DNA from: Pseudomonas sp. FEN
GTDB taxonomy: Bacteria; Pseudomonadota; Gammaproteobacteria; Pseudomonadales; Pseudomonadaceae
Assembly (NCBI RefSeq): GCF_904067045.1
Contig: NZ_CAJFDC010000007.1
Location: 496,001-560,000, forward strand
Length of the DNA: 64,000 nucleotides
Direction of reading: 5' to 3'
Of the stretch, positions 44,885 through 52,585 are shown one piece after another. The position numbers were made by a program, and so were the translations under genes. Each line of letters starts with the position of its first letter. Within the stretch, counting starts at the first letter, position 1. The notes under the pieces were generated by a model, which worked only from the letters and a program-made list of their open reading frames with translations, was not told where the DNA came from and made no database searches.

Positions 44885-47800
44885 GTGCTACCACCCGGCA
44901 CCCAGCGCATCGCCAAGATCCGTCGCGACTACAACAGCTGGGTCGCCGACGAGACCATGGAGGACTACGCCCTGCGCTATACGCCGAAGTCCTTTCGCAA
45001 GTGGTCGGAGCTGCGTATCGCCAACACCGCTTTAGGCGCTGTGTCGTTCCTCGCTCTGGAGGCGATCGGCGGGGTGCTGGCCCTGAGTTATGGGTTCACC
45101 AACACCTTCTGGGCGATTCTCGCGGTGAGCCTGGTGATCTTCTTCACCGGCCTGCCCATCAGCTACTACGCCGCCCGCTACGGCGTCGACATGGACCTGC
45201 TGACCCGCGGCGCCGGCTTCGGCTATATCGGCTCGACCATCACCTCGCTGATCTACGCCAGCTTCACCTTCCTGTTCTTCGCCCTGGAAGCGGCGATCAT
45301 GGCCCTGGCCCTGGAGCTGTATTTCCATATCCCGCTGGCCTTCGCCTATGTGATCTGCTCCGTACTGGTGATCCCGCTGGTGGCCTATGGGGTGACACTG
45401 ATCAGTCGCCTGCAGCTCTGGACCCAACCGTTGTGGCTGGTGTTGCTGGTACTGCCCTATCTGTTCGTGCTGGTGAAAAATCCCCAGGCTTTCAGCGACT
45501 GGACCAGCTTCCTCGGCCGCAGTACCAGCGGCGGCGACTTCAACCTGCTGGAATTTTGTGCGGCCTGCACCGTGGCCCTGTCGCTGGTGACGCAGATCGG
45601 CGAACAGGTCGACTACCTGCGCTTTCTGCCGGAGAAAACCGCGGCCAACCGCAAACGCTGGTGGGCCGCGCTGCTCTGCGCCGGCCCCGGCTGGATCATC
45701 CCCGGCGCCCTGAAGATGGCCGGCGGCGCCTTCCTGGCCTTTCTCGCCCTGCAACACGAAATCCCCATGGAGCGTGCCGCCGAGCCGACGCAGATGTACC
45801 TGGTGGCCTTCAGTTATGTGTTCTCCTCGCCGGAATGGGTTCTGGGCGCCATGGTCCTGTTCGTGTTCGTCTCGCAGATGAAGATCAACCTGACCAATGC
45901 CTACGCCGGCTCGCTGGCCTGGTCGAACTTCTTCGCCCGGGTCACCCACAGCCATCCCGGCCGCGTGGTCTGGCTGGTGTTCAATGTGGCGATTGCGCTG
46001 ATGCTGATGGAGCTGGGGGTGTTCGATGTCATCGACCAGGTGCTCGGCCTCTACGCCAATATCGCCACCGCCTGGATCGGCTGCGTGGTCGCTGACCTGG
46101 TGATCAACAAGCCGCTGGGGCTGTCGCCGAAACACATCGAGTTCAAGCGCGCGCACCTCTACGACATCAACCCGGTGGGTGTCGGCTCGATGCTGATTGC
46201 CTCGCTGCTGTCGATCCTCGCCCACTTCGGCCTGTTCGGCGCCCTGGCCCAGGCCGCGCCGCCCTTTGTCGCTCTCGGTACCGCGCTGATCATGGTCCCG
46301 CTGTTGGCCTGGGCTACCGGCAGCCGCTACTACATCGCCCGCAGCAGCGACCCGTTGCTGCTGCGCCCGGTAGAGCCGAGCACACAGATCACCTGCGGCC
46401 TATGCAGCAACCCGTTCGAAAGCGCGGACATGGCGTTCTGTCCGGCCTACAGCACGCCCATCTGCTCGCTGTGCTGTTCGCTGGATGCGCGTTGCGGCGA
46501 CCGTTGCAAACCCCAGGGGCGCCTGTCCGCGCAGTTCGAATCGCTGTTGCGCTGGCTGCTGCCCAGCACCCTGGTCCCGCGCCTGCACACCCGGTTGATG
46601 CATTACCTCGGTCTGCTGCTGGTACTGATCCTGATGCTCAGCGGCGCCCTGGCGCTGATCTATGGCCAGGCGTCCCAGGGGTTGCCCCATTCGGCGACCT
46701 TGTACCAGGCGTTTTTCAAGGCCTTCCTGACCCTCTCGATGTTGGCGGCGATCCTCGCCTGGTGGATCGTCCTGACCCGCGAAAGTCGCCATGTGGCCCA
46801 GGAAGAGTCGACCCGCCAGACCCAGTTGCTGATGCAGGAAATCGCCGCCCACCGTCTGACCGACCAGGCGTTGCAGGATGCCAAGGAAGCCTCCGAGGCG
46901 GCCAACGCGGCGAAGAGTCGCTATATCACCGGGCTGTCCCATGAACTGCGCACGCCGCTCAACAGCATCCTCGGTTTCACCCAGAACCTGCAGCGCGACG
47001 CGGCCATGCCGGAGCAGCACCAGGATGCCCTGGCGACCATCCTGCGCAGTGGCTCGCACTTGCTGTCGCTGATCGACGGCCTGCTCGACGTGGCCAAGAT
47101 CGAGGCCGGCAAACTGCGCCTGGAACTGACGGAGATTCCTTTCCCGGAACTGATCCATGACCTGGAGCTGATGTTCACTCCGCAGGCCCAGGAAAAGGGT
47201 CTGCGCTTTCGCCTGGAACTGATCGGCAAGATGCCGGCGGTGGTGCGCGGCGATGAGAAACGTGTGCGGCAGATCCTGATCAATCTGCTGGGCAATGCGG
47301 TGAATTTCACCGACAGCGGCGAGGTTTGCCTGCGGGTCAGTTACATGCGCGAAACCGCGAACTTCGAGATCATCGACACCGGTATCGGCATCGACCCCGA
47401 ACATATCGAGCGGATCTTCCAGCCGTTCGAACGTGGCGACCTGATGCGCCAGGACAAGGGCGTCGGCCTCGGTCTGACCATCACCCGCATGCTTACTTCG
47501 TTGATGGGCGGCGAGTTGCAGGTCAAGAGTCAGCAGGACAAGGGCACCTGCTTCCAGGTGCGGCTGTTTCTGTCCCAGGTGCGCGCGCCCCAGGCCGTGG
47601 TCCATGTCGAGCACGACATCATCGGCTACCAGGGGCCCCGGCGCCGGGTGCTGGTGGTGGACGATCATGTCGACCATCGCAAGGTGCTCAATGGCATGCT
47701 CACGCCGCTGGGCTTCGAGGTGGTGCAGGCCAGCAATGGGCAGGAAGCGATTCGTCAGGTGGCGTTGCTGGGGCCGGACCTGATTCTGATGGACCTGTCG

Positions 47801-48262
47801 ATGCCGACCATGGATGGCTGGGAGACGAGCCGCCTGATCCGCCGCAATGCGCTGTCCACGGTGCCGATCATCGTGATCTCGGCCAATGCTTTCAGCGATG
47901 AGCGCAACCTGGCGAGTGCCTGCAATGACTACCTGGCCAAGCCGGTGCGCACGCCGGAGTTGCTGGAACGGATTCAGAGACAACTTGATCTGCATTGGGT
48001 GCGGCGTGAAAAGCCGGCACCCGTGGCACTCCCCGAACCCTGGGTCCTACCCTCACACCCTGACCTTGTCGCCCTCGGCGAACTCAGCGCCATCGGCTAT
48101 GTCCGTGGCCTGCAGGAAAAGCTCGACAGCATCCAGGCCGAGGCACCTGACACGGCGGCGTTTATCGGGTCGATCCGCAAGCTGCTGAAGAACTTTCGCC
48201 TGGACGAAATCAACCGCACCCTCAAGGAGGCAGAAGATGAATGCACTGACCACAGTCGCTGA
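44885..48262 (+). CDS. Hybrid sensor kinase with NCS1-type transporter input domain
   Basis: A 1125-residue inner-membrane protein. Start: the GTG at 44885, with AGGAG nine bases upstream. Residues 1-490 are a full transporter of the NCS1 (nucleobase/allantoin/cytosine) class with about twelve segments, including LTRGAGFGYIGSTI and TQMYLVAF. At 503-541 is a Cys cluster (CGLCSNPF, CPAYSTPICSLCC, CGDRCKP) like a zinc-binding module. Two more membrane segments (about 575-620) follow, then HisKA with SHELRTPLNSILGF (His near 684), HATPase (NLLGNAVNF, DTGIGID, GVGLGLTIT) and a receiver (LMDLSMPTMDGW, Asp near 968). The layout recalls CbrA (an SSS transporter plus kinase) but with a different transporter. 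Divergent from the amide operon, overlapping the regulator gene by 26 bp. Confidence 0.92.
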   Translation: MLPPGTQRIAKIRRDYNSWVADETMEDYALRYTPKSFRKWSELRIANTALGAVSFLALEAIGGVLALSYGFTNTFWAILAVSLVIFFTGLPISYYAARYGVDMDLLTRGAGFGYIGSTITSLIYASFTFLFFALEAAIMALALELYFHIPLAFAYVICSVLVIPLVAYGVTLISRLQLWTQPLWLVLLVLPYLFVLVKNPQAFSDWTSFLGRSTSGGDFNLLEFCAACTVALSLVTQIGEQVDYLRFLPEKTAANRKRWWAALLCAGPGWIIPGALKMAGGAFLAFLALQHEIPMERAAEPTQMYLVAFSYVFSSPEWVLGAMVLFVFVSQMKINLTNAYAGSLAWSNFFARVTHSHPGRVVWLVFNVAIALMLMELGVFDVIDQVLGLYANIATAWIGCVVADLVINKPLGLSPKHIEFKRAHLYDINPVGVGSMLIASLLSILAHFGLFGALAQAAPPFVALGTALIMVPLLAWATGSRYYIARSSDPLLLRPVEPSTQITCGLCSNPFESADMAFCPAYSTPICSLCCSLDARCGDRCKPQGRLSAQFESLLRWLLPSTLVPRLHTRLMHYLGLLLVLILMLSGALALIYGQASQGLPHSATLYQAFFKAFLTLSMLAAILAWWIVLTRESRHVAQEESTRQTQLLMQEIAAHRLTDQALQDAKEASEAANAAKSRYITGLSHELRTPLNSILGFTQNLQRDAAMPEQHQDALATILRSGSHLLSLIDGLLDVAKIEAGKLRLELTEIPFPELIHDLELMFTPQAQEKGLRFRLELIGKMPAVVRGDEKRVRQILINLLGNAVNFTDSGEVCLRVSYMRETANFEIIDTGIGIDPEHIERIFQPFERGDLMRQDKGVGLGLTITRMLTSLMGGELQVKSQQDKGTCFQVRLFLSQVRAPQAVVHVEHDIIGYQGPRRRVLVVDDHVDHRKVLNGMLTPLGFEVVQASNGQEAIRQVALLGPDLILMDLSMPTMDGWETSRLIRRNALSTVPIIVISANAFSDERNLASACNDYLAKPVRTPELLERIQRQLDLHWVRREKPAPVALPEPWVLPSHPDLVALGELSAIGYVRGLQEKLDSIQAEAPDTAAFIGSIRKLLKNFRLDEINRTLKEAEDECTDHSR

Positions 48263-48923
48263 ACCCGGTGTCGTGCTGATTGTGGATGACACCCCGGACA
48301 ATCTTGCCCTGCTCTCCGATGCGCTTAACGATGCCGGTTATATGGTGCTGGTGGCGCTGGATGGATTGAGTGCGTTGAACCGGATTGAACGCCGGCGCCC
48401 GGACCTGATTCTGCTGGATGCGATGATGCCGGGGCTGGATGGGTTTGAGACCTGTCGGCGGATCAAGGCACAGCCGGAGAGTGCTGATATTCCGGTGCTG
48501 TTCATGACGGCGCTGACGGAGAGCCGGCATGTGGTTCAGGGGTTTGAGGTGGGTGGTAGCGATTACGTGACCAAGCCGATTCAGATCGATGAGGTGCTGG
48601 CTCGGGTGGCGGCGCATCTGCGGACTTCACGTATTTTGCATTCGGCGCGGGCGGCTTCGCAGCCAGTGGCGGCCTTGAGTTTGAATGATGAACCGGCCAG
48701 CCAGGTGCTATCGGCGCGCTTTCAACTGACGGGGCGTGAGGTGGAAGTGTTGCGCTGGGTAGCCTGTGGAAAAACCAATCGCGACATCGGCACCATCCTC
48801 GATTTGAGCCCGCGTACGGTGAACAAGCATCTGGAGCATGTGTATATTAAGCTGGGGGTGGAGACGAGGACGGCGGCGACGTCGGTGGTGCTTTCGGCAA
48901 TGACTGAGCATCGGCGGATGTAG
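48237..48923 (+). CDS. Response regulator, receiver plus LuxR/NarL-type HTH
   Basis: A 228-residue DNA-binding response regulator, the cognate output of the NCS1-type kinase. Its ATG at 48237 lies inside the end of the kinase gene, behind AAGGAGG, so they are co-translated. The receiver has VDDTPDN, LLDAMMPGLDGF (phospho-Asp near 60), FMTAL and VTKPI. The C-terminal HTH (LTGREVEVLRWVACGKTNRDI across, then SPRTVNKHLEHVYIKLGV) is the LuxR type. Regulators of this class bind short palindromes; the two TACGTC-N4-GACGTA sites in the amide operon are the best candidates. The target assignment is inference. Confidence 0.94.
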   Translation: MNALTTVAEPGVVLIVDDTPDNLALLSDALNDAGYMVLVALDGLSALNRIERRRPDLILLDAMMPGLDGFETCRRIKAQPESADIPVLFMTALTESRHVVQGFEVGGSDYVTKPIQIDEVLARVAAHLRTSRILHSARAASQPVAALSLNDEPASQVLSARFQLTGREVEVLRWVACGKTNRDIGTILDLSPRTVNKHLEHVYIKLGVETRTAATSVVLSAMTEHRRM

Positions 48924-48930
48924 CGGCTTC

Positions 48931-48960
48931 GATCATTTTCGTGACGTCACGGAAATGATC
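48931..48960 (+). terminator. 30-bp palindrome after the response-regulator gene
   Basis: Arms 48931-48945 and 48946-48960 (GATCATTTTCGTGAC / GTCACGGAAATGATC) pair over 15 bases with one G-T pair and no separate loop, starting 7 bases after the stop. No T-run. It probably limits read-through or protects the mRNA end. Confidence 0.5.
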
Positions 48961-49025
48961 GACAGCATCCAGTCCAGTGACTTCACATGTGGCTATGGCG
49001 CGCTGAATGGCGATGAGAAAATTCA

Positions 49026-49367
49026 TTTTCAGTGATCTTGCGGCGCCAGCAAGACAACTCGCTTTCCTTTGAATGAAGTTTCCTAGAAAATCCTGAGCGC
49101 TTGTGCCTGCCAATTTCGGTGGCTAGTCTTCAGTCGTCACTGCACATCAGTGATCGGGTTTAGTAGCCCGCCGTTTGACTAGGCGCAAAGTGCCCCCTTC
49201 AGCAAGGCGATGTCTTTCGACCTGCGCTTTATGGTGGCCGTGCGCAGGGCGCCTTCGGGTGCGCCGGGCCTAGTCACCGGTCTACTAACCTGCGTTCGGC
49301 CGCCACCCTTGAATCGTTTAGTAGCGATGGTAGCGGCTCCGTACTGACCGACTAGGAGTCACGCAGC
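49026..49367 (+). promoter_or_regulatory. Structured 5' leader of DUF6124 gene, copy 1 (candidate RNA switch)
   Basis: Positions 49026 to about 49160 are nearly identical to copy 2 and should hold the promoter (TTGTGC at 49101, 17 bases, TAGTCT at 49124 is one weak candidate). The RNA part has B1 TTAGTAG in the loop of CGGG/CCCG (49155-49170), A1 TGACTAGG (49176-49183), C1 GGTGGCCG (49233), a TTCG hairpin, A' CCTAGTCA (49269-49276), B' CTACTAA (49282-49288), C' GCCGCCACC (49299-49307), B2 TTAGTAG (49318-49324) in the loop of ATCG/CGAT, C2 GGTAGCGGC (49329-49337) and A2 GACTAGG (49350-49356), which overlaps the Shine-Dalgarno AGGAG (49354-49358). A' can pair with A1 or A2, and B' with B1 or B2. 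Confidence 0.75.
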
Positions 49368-49715
49368 ATGTTCAAAATCACTCCCAACCCACCGGGAACA
49401 TCCGGTATCGATAGCATCGACCCACAAGCCGCTGATCGCGCTTTGGCGTACTACATACTGCCTCAAGGCGGCGGTCCAAAACGCCCTGATGTCACAGGAA
49501 CACAAAACCAAGCCCCTGCCCCGCAAAGCCGAGAAGACGCTCTCGTCAGCGCCAGCTCAATCCTCGACTCCGCTGCCGCCACCGCCTATGAGAATGCGGA
49601 CAACCTCACGGGCGCCAATCGCAAAGTGGCAATGGGTGTGGTGCATCTGATCGAGTTGGCTCAACGGCAGCTGGATTCAGTGATTGAAGAGCAGCCCGCA
49701 GGGGTAACAAGCTGA
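49368..49715 (+). CDS. DUF6124 family protein, copy 1
   Basis: A 115-residue cytoplasmic protein of the Pseudomonas-specific DUF6124 type (MFKITPNPPGTSGIDSIDPQ, then AADRALAYYILPQGG, a Pro/Gln-rich linker and a helical end with ENADNLTGANRKVAMGVVHL). Function unknown. The ATG at 49368 has AGGAG nine bases upstream, inside the A2 element of the leader. Its paralogue at 52025 is almost identical in the first and last thirds. Both are preceded by the same long leader, so gene and leader were duplicated together. Confidence 0.88.
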   Translation: MFKITPNPPGTSGIDSIDPQAADRALAYYILPQGGGPKRPDVTGTQNQAPAPQSREDALVSASSILDSAAATAYENADNLTGANRKVAMGVVHLIELAQRQLDSVIEEQPAGVTS

Positions 49716-49737
49716 CGGAAAGCAGCGCGGCATACAG

Positions 49738-49784
49738 GGGAGCTTGCTCCTAATGCCTGTCAGTTAAGAGCGATCTTAACTGAC
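49738..49784 (+). repeat. Two hairpins after DUF6124 copy 1
   Basis: GGAGCTTGCTCC (about 49739-49750) matches the stem type of copy 2's terminator but lacks the T-run. It is followed by GTCAGTTAAGA (49759-49769) pairing with TCTTAACTGAC (49774-49784). A second GCTTGCTCCCC followed by a T-run lies at about 49967-49988, beyond the REP pair, as if the terminator had been split by inserted repeats. Confidence 0.5.
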
Positions 49785-49790
49785 TGAAAT

Positions 49791-49925
49791 TTGTGGCGAG
49801 CGGGCTTGCCCGCGTTCGGCTGCGAAGCAGTCGCAAAATCGGCATACTCGGTCTCCCTGATAGGCTACGTTCGCTGGTTTCGGGGCCGCTTCGCGCCCCA
49901 GCGTGGGCAAGCCCACTCGCCACAA
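49791..49925. repeat. Pseudomonas REP/BIME pair
   Basis: TGTGGCGAGCGGGCTTGCCC (from 49792) and GGGCAAGCCCACTCGCCACA (ending 49924) are inverted copies about 90 bases apart. The same element occurs at 61617-61749. Confidence 0.75.
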
Positions 49926-49990
49926 GACCGCGCTCCGCTTCAAGCTTCCCTGAGCGACTGGCATTGAAGCTTGCTCCCCTTTTTTCACGC

Positions 49991-51547
49991 ATGCCTCTGG
50001 ACACCTGGCTGACTTCACTGGCTAATACTTCCATCAATCCTTTCGGCTCACTCACCTCGGACTCGTCAATTGTGCTGAACCGCAACGCCCTGATGGCCCA
50101 ACTCTCTGCCGCACCCGATGACATTGCCGCGCGCGCTTCGCTTTATCGCGATTTGCTCGACAGTGGAGAGGCTTCACTGGATGGATTACGAGTCGCTGCC
50201 GGCCTGTGCGATCCGGCCGCTATCGCCGCAGTTGCGCAGTTGAACGCCACCGCGCATAGCAATCGCCCCAAGGCACTGTTGTCGCAGCTTCGTGGACTGC
50301 CCGTAGACCATATCGTGTTGGAGAATGCCGAGCCTGACTGGCTTGATGCCCTGGCTGGGCTACCACTGCGTACGCTGGTACTCAACAGCCCGAATTTCAG
50401 CTGCGATCAGACTGTGTGGCAACGTTTGCCAGCCGCAGCCCTCGAAACATTGGAAATCACCGGTTTTTCGCGCGATGACAACGCCACCGGCCTCCCGTCA
50501 CTCGAGCGGTTGCGCCGGCTGAAGTTGGAAACCTATGGCGAAGACTTCGACGACCGTTTCCTCCAGCAACTCGGCAGTGGCGCGCTGCAGGAGTTGTCGT
50601 TGAACCGTTGTGATGAGGTCACCGACGACGGCCTGCTCGGACTGTCACGACTCAAGTTGCGTTCACTCACATTCGAACGCGCAGGGGAACTCACTTCACG
50701 TGGAATGCAGCACTTGGGTCATCATCCACTCGAACAGCTATCGCTCGGCTGGAATGGCGCAATCCTGAAGGAGCCTTCCTGGCTCCACAGCCTGACCGCA
50801 TTGCGCTCGCTGAGCCTCGATTACTGTTACGCAACCGACGCCATGCTTCACGCCATCCGGGACCTGCCGATCGAACGGCTTTCGCTGCAATCTTCGTATA
50901 TCGGCGAGGACGACATTGCCGAACTGGAAGGCATGCCACTCGCCGATCTGGATCTCAAGTCTTCACAGCAAATGATCGAGCGGCTCGATGTGCTGCACGC
51001 GTTTCCACTGAAGCGCCTGGGGCTCTCCGATGTGCAAGGCATCGACGCGCATACATTGTCCGACCTGCGTGGTCTGGAGCTGGAATCGCTGGACCTTTCA
51101 TTGAACGACATCACCGGGAAGGAACTGAAACAACTGGCGGGTCTGCCGCTGAAGCGGCTTAATCTCAGTTTTTGTCACGGCATTGACGGCAAGGCTTTGC
51201 GAATGCTCGTCGAATTGGGATTGCCGTTGGAGCAATTGGAGATAAGCGGTCTGGATCTACGCGACGCCGACTTGGCCTGCCTGCGCGATCTGCCGCTGCG
51301 GCGCCTCGGGTTGTATGAAAGTCCTTGGCTCACTGACGCCGGAGTCGCCCACCTGGTGCATTTGCCACTGCGAGATCTGACACTCGCGGCGGGTCCGGGG
51401 GAATCGCAGCTCACTTCAGCCGTGGTGTCCGTGTTGGAGCAGTTGCCACTACAAAAATTGTGGTTGCCGAACAGCTCAGGGATCAGCGCAGAAGGATGGG
51501 ATCGCTTGGCCAGATTGCCGGCCCATGTGACTGGGCCTGGTATTTGA
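49991..51547 (+). CDS. Leucine-rich repeat protein
   Basis: A 518-residue protein made almost wholly of leucine-rich repeats of about 22-25 residues (for example LRRLKLETYGEDFDDRFLQQ and LQELSLNRCDEVTDDGLLGL, the cysteine-containing LRR style). No signal peptide or membrane segment is seen. I placed the start at the ATG at 49991 (MPLDTWLTSLANTS), since upstream codons belong to the REP pair; no ribosome-binding site is obvious, and a later ATG (MAQLSAAPDDIAARAS, about 50092) is possible. LRRs bind other proteins; the partner is unknown. It sits between the two DUF6124 copies, perhaps because the duplication flanked it. Confidence 0.78.
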   Translation: MPLDTWLTSLANTSINPFGSLTSDSSIVLNRNALMAQLSAAPDDIAARASLYRDLLDSGEASLDGLRVAAGLCDPAAIAAVAQLNATAHSNRPKALLSQLRGLPVDHIVLENAEPDWLDALAGLPLRTLVLNSPNFSCDQTVWQRLPAAALETLEITGFSRDDNATGLPSLERLRRLKLETYGEDFDDRFLQQLGSGALQELSLNRCDEVTDDGLLGLSRLKLRSLTFERAGELTSRGMQHLGHHPLEQLSLGWNGAILKEPSWLHSLTALRSLSLDYCYATDAMLHAIRDLPIERLSLQSSYIGEDDIAELEGMPLADLDLKSSQQMIERLDVLHAFPLKRLGLSDVQGIDAHTLSDLRGLELESLDLSLNDITGKELKQLAGLPLKRLNLSFCHGIDGKALRMLVELGLPLEQLEISGLDLRDADLACLRDLPLRRLGLYESPWLTDAGVAHLVHLPLRDLTLAAGPGESQLTSAVVSVLEQLPLQKLWLPNSSGISAEGWDRLARLPAHVTGPGI

Positions 51548-51682
51548 CAGGTCGTGGAAATCCACATAACCACTGAGTCGTATCAGTCCTAAGTACCTAG
51601 AAAATCGAGGGCCCAGCAGGAGAATTCGCGCTCCCGGCCAACTGCCCTTTCAGCGTTTTAACACCGTCAAATCAGCTGCGTT

Positions 51683-52024
51683 TTTTCAGTGATCTTGCAG
51701 TGCCAGCAAGACAACTCGCTTTCCTTTGAATGAAGTTTCCTAGAAAATCCTGAGCGCTTGTGCCTGCCAATTTCGCTGGCTAGTCTTCAGTCCGTCACTG
51801 CATATCAGTGATCGGGTTTGGTAGCCCGGTATAGATTGGCGCACAGCGCCCCCTTGGAATGAGGCGTTTTTTATTGCCTGCATTTTATGGTGGCTGTGCG
51901 CAGGGCACCTTCGGGCGCGCCGGTTTCTCCAATCTTCCGGTCTACCAACCTGTGTACAGCCGCCACCCCAATCGTTTGGTAGCGATACTGGTGACGGCTC
52001 CATCCGTGAGATTGGAGATTTGCC
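51683..52024 (+). promoter_or_regulatory. Structured 5' leader of DUF6124 gene, copy 2 (candidate RNA switch)
   Basis: Same order as copy 1, with compensated changes: B1 TTGGTAG (51818-51824, loop of CGGG/CCCG), A1 AGATTGG (51833-51839), C1 GGTGGCTGT (51889), TTCG hairpin, A' CCAATCT (51929-51935), B' CTACCAA (51942-51948), C' GCCGCCACC (51959-51967), B2 TTGGTAG (51976-51982, loop of ATCG/CGAT), C2 GGTGACGGC (51990-51998) and A2 AGATTGG (52009-52015), overlapping the Shine-Dalgarno GGAG (52014-52017). All three B elements and all three A elements changed together relative to copy 1. The first 135 bases differ from copy 1 at only about five positions by eye. Confidence 0.75.
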
Positions 52025-52372
52025 ATGTACAAAGTCACACCCAACCCACCGGGAACCTCCGGAATCGAAAGCATTGACCCCCAAGCCGCTGATCGCGCCT
52101 TGGCGTACTACATGCTGCCTCAGGGCGGCGGTCCAAAACGCCCTGGTATCGCAGGAATACAAGGCAAGCCCCCGGCGCCACAAAGCCGAGAAGAAGCCCT
52201 CGTCAACGCGAGCTCAATACTGGACTCCGCTGCCGCCACCGCCTATGAAAATGCTGACAACCTCACGGGTGCGAACCGCAAGGTGGCGATGGGCGTGGTG
52301 CATCTGATTGAGTTGGCTCAACGACAAGTTGATTCCGTGATTGAGGACCAGCCCGCTGGGATAACAAACTGA
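52025..52372 (+). CDS. DUF6124 family protein, copy 2
   Basis: A 115-residue paralogue of the protein at 49368, differing mainly in the linker and single positions. The ATG at 52025 has GGAG seven bases upstream within the leader's A2 element. Function unknown. No membrane segment or signal peptide. The complete intrinsic terminator 26 bases downstream shows that leader and gene form one short transcription unit. Confidence 0.88.
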   Translation: MYKVTPNPPGTSGIESIDPQAADRALAYYMLPQGGGPKRPGIAGIQGKPPAPQSREEALVNASSILDSAAATAYENADNLTGANRKVAMGVVHLIELAQRQVDSVIEDQPAGITN

Positions 52373-52398
52373 CAGGTACAAGCCCAGTGCGATTTAGG

Positions 52399-52420
52399 GG
52401 GGAGCTGTGCTCCCCTTTTT
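52399..52420 (+). terminator. Intrinsic terminator of DUF6124 copy 2
   Basis: GGGGAGC-TGT-GCTCCCC followed by TTTTT. Confidence 0.88.
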
Positions 52421-52585
52421 ACTGACGACTAGAAAGCTCTCCCCATCAGGTGCTCGTAAGATTTTTCGTCGAGCCAACAGGATATTTTTCCTTCTCTGGA
52501 CAGCCATTTCTAAGACTTCGCTTTTTATGTGAGACTCTCCTGCAAATTCACAGGATTTGGCTTACATAGTGGCGCATGACGCGAA

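Noticed and set aside
48847-49113. Minus-strand frame of 88 codons opposite the end of the response regulator
   Set aside because: It overlaps a confident gene and a palindrome, has no ribosome-binding site, and its end is Pro/Ser low complexity.
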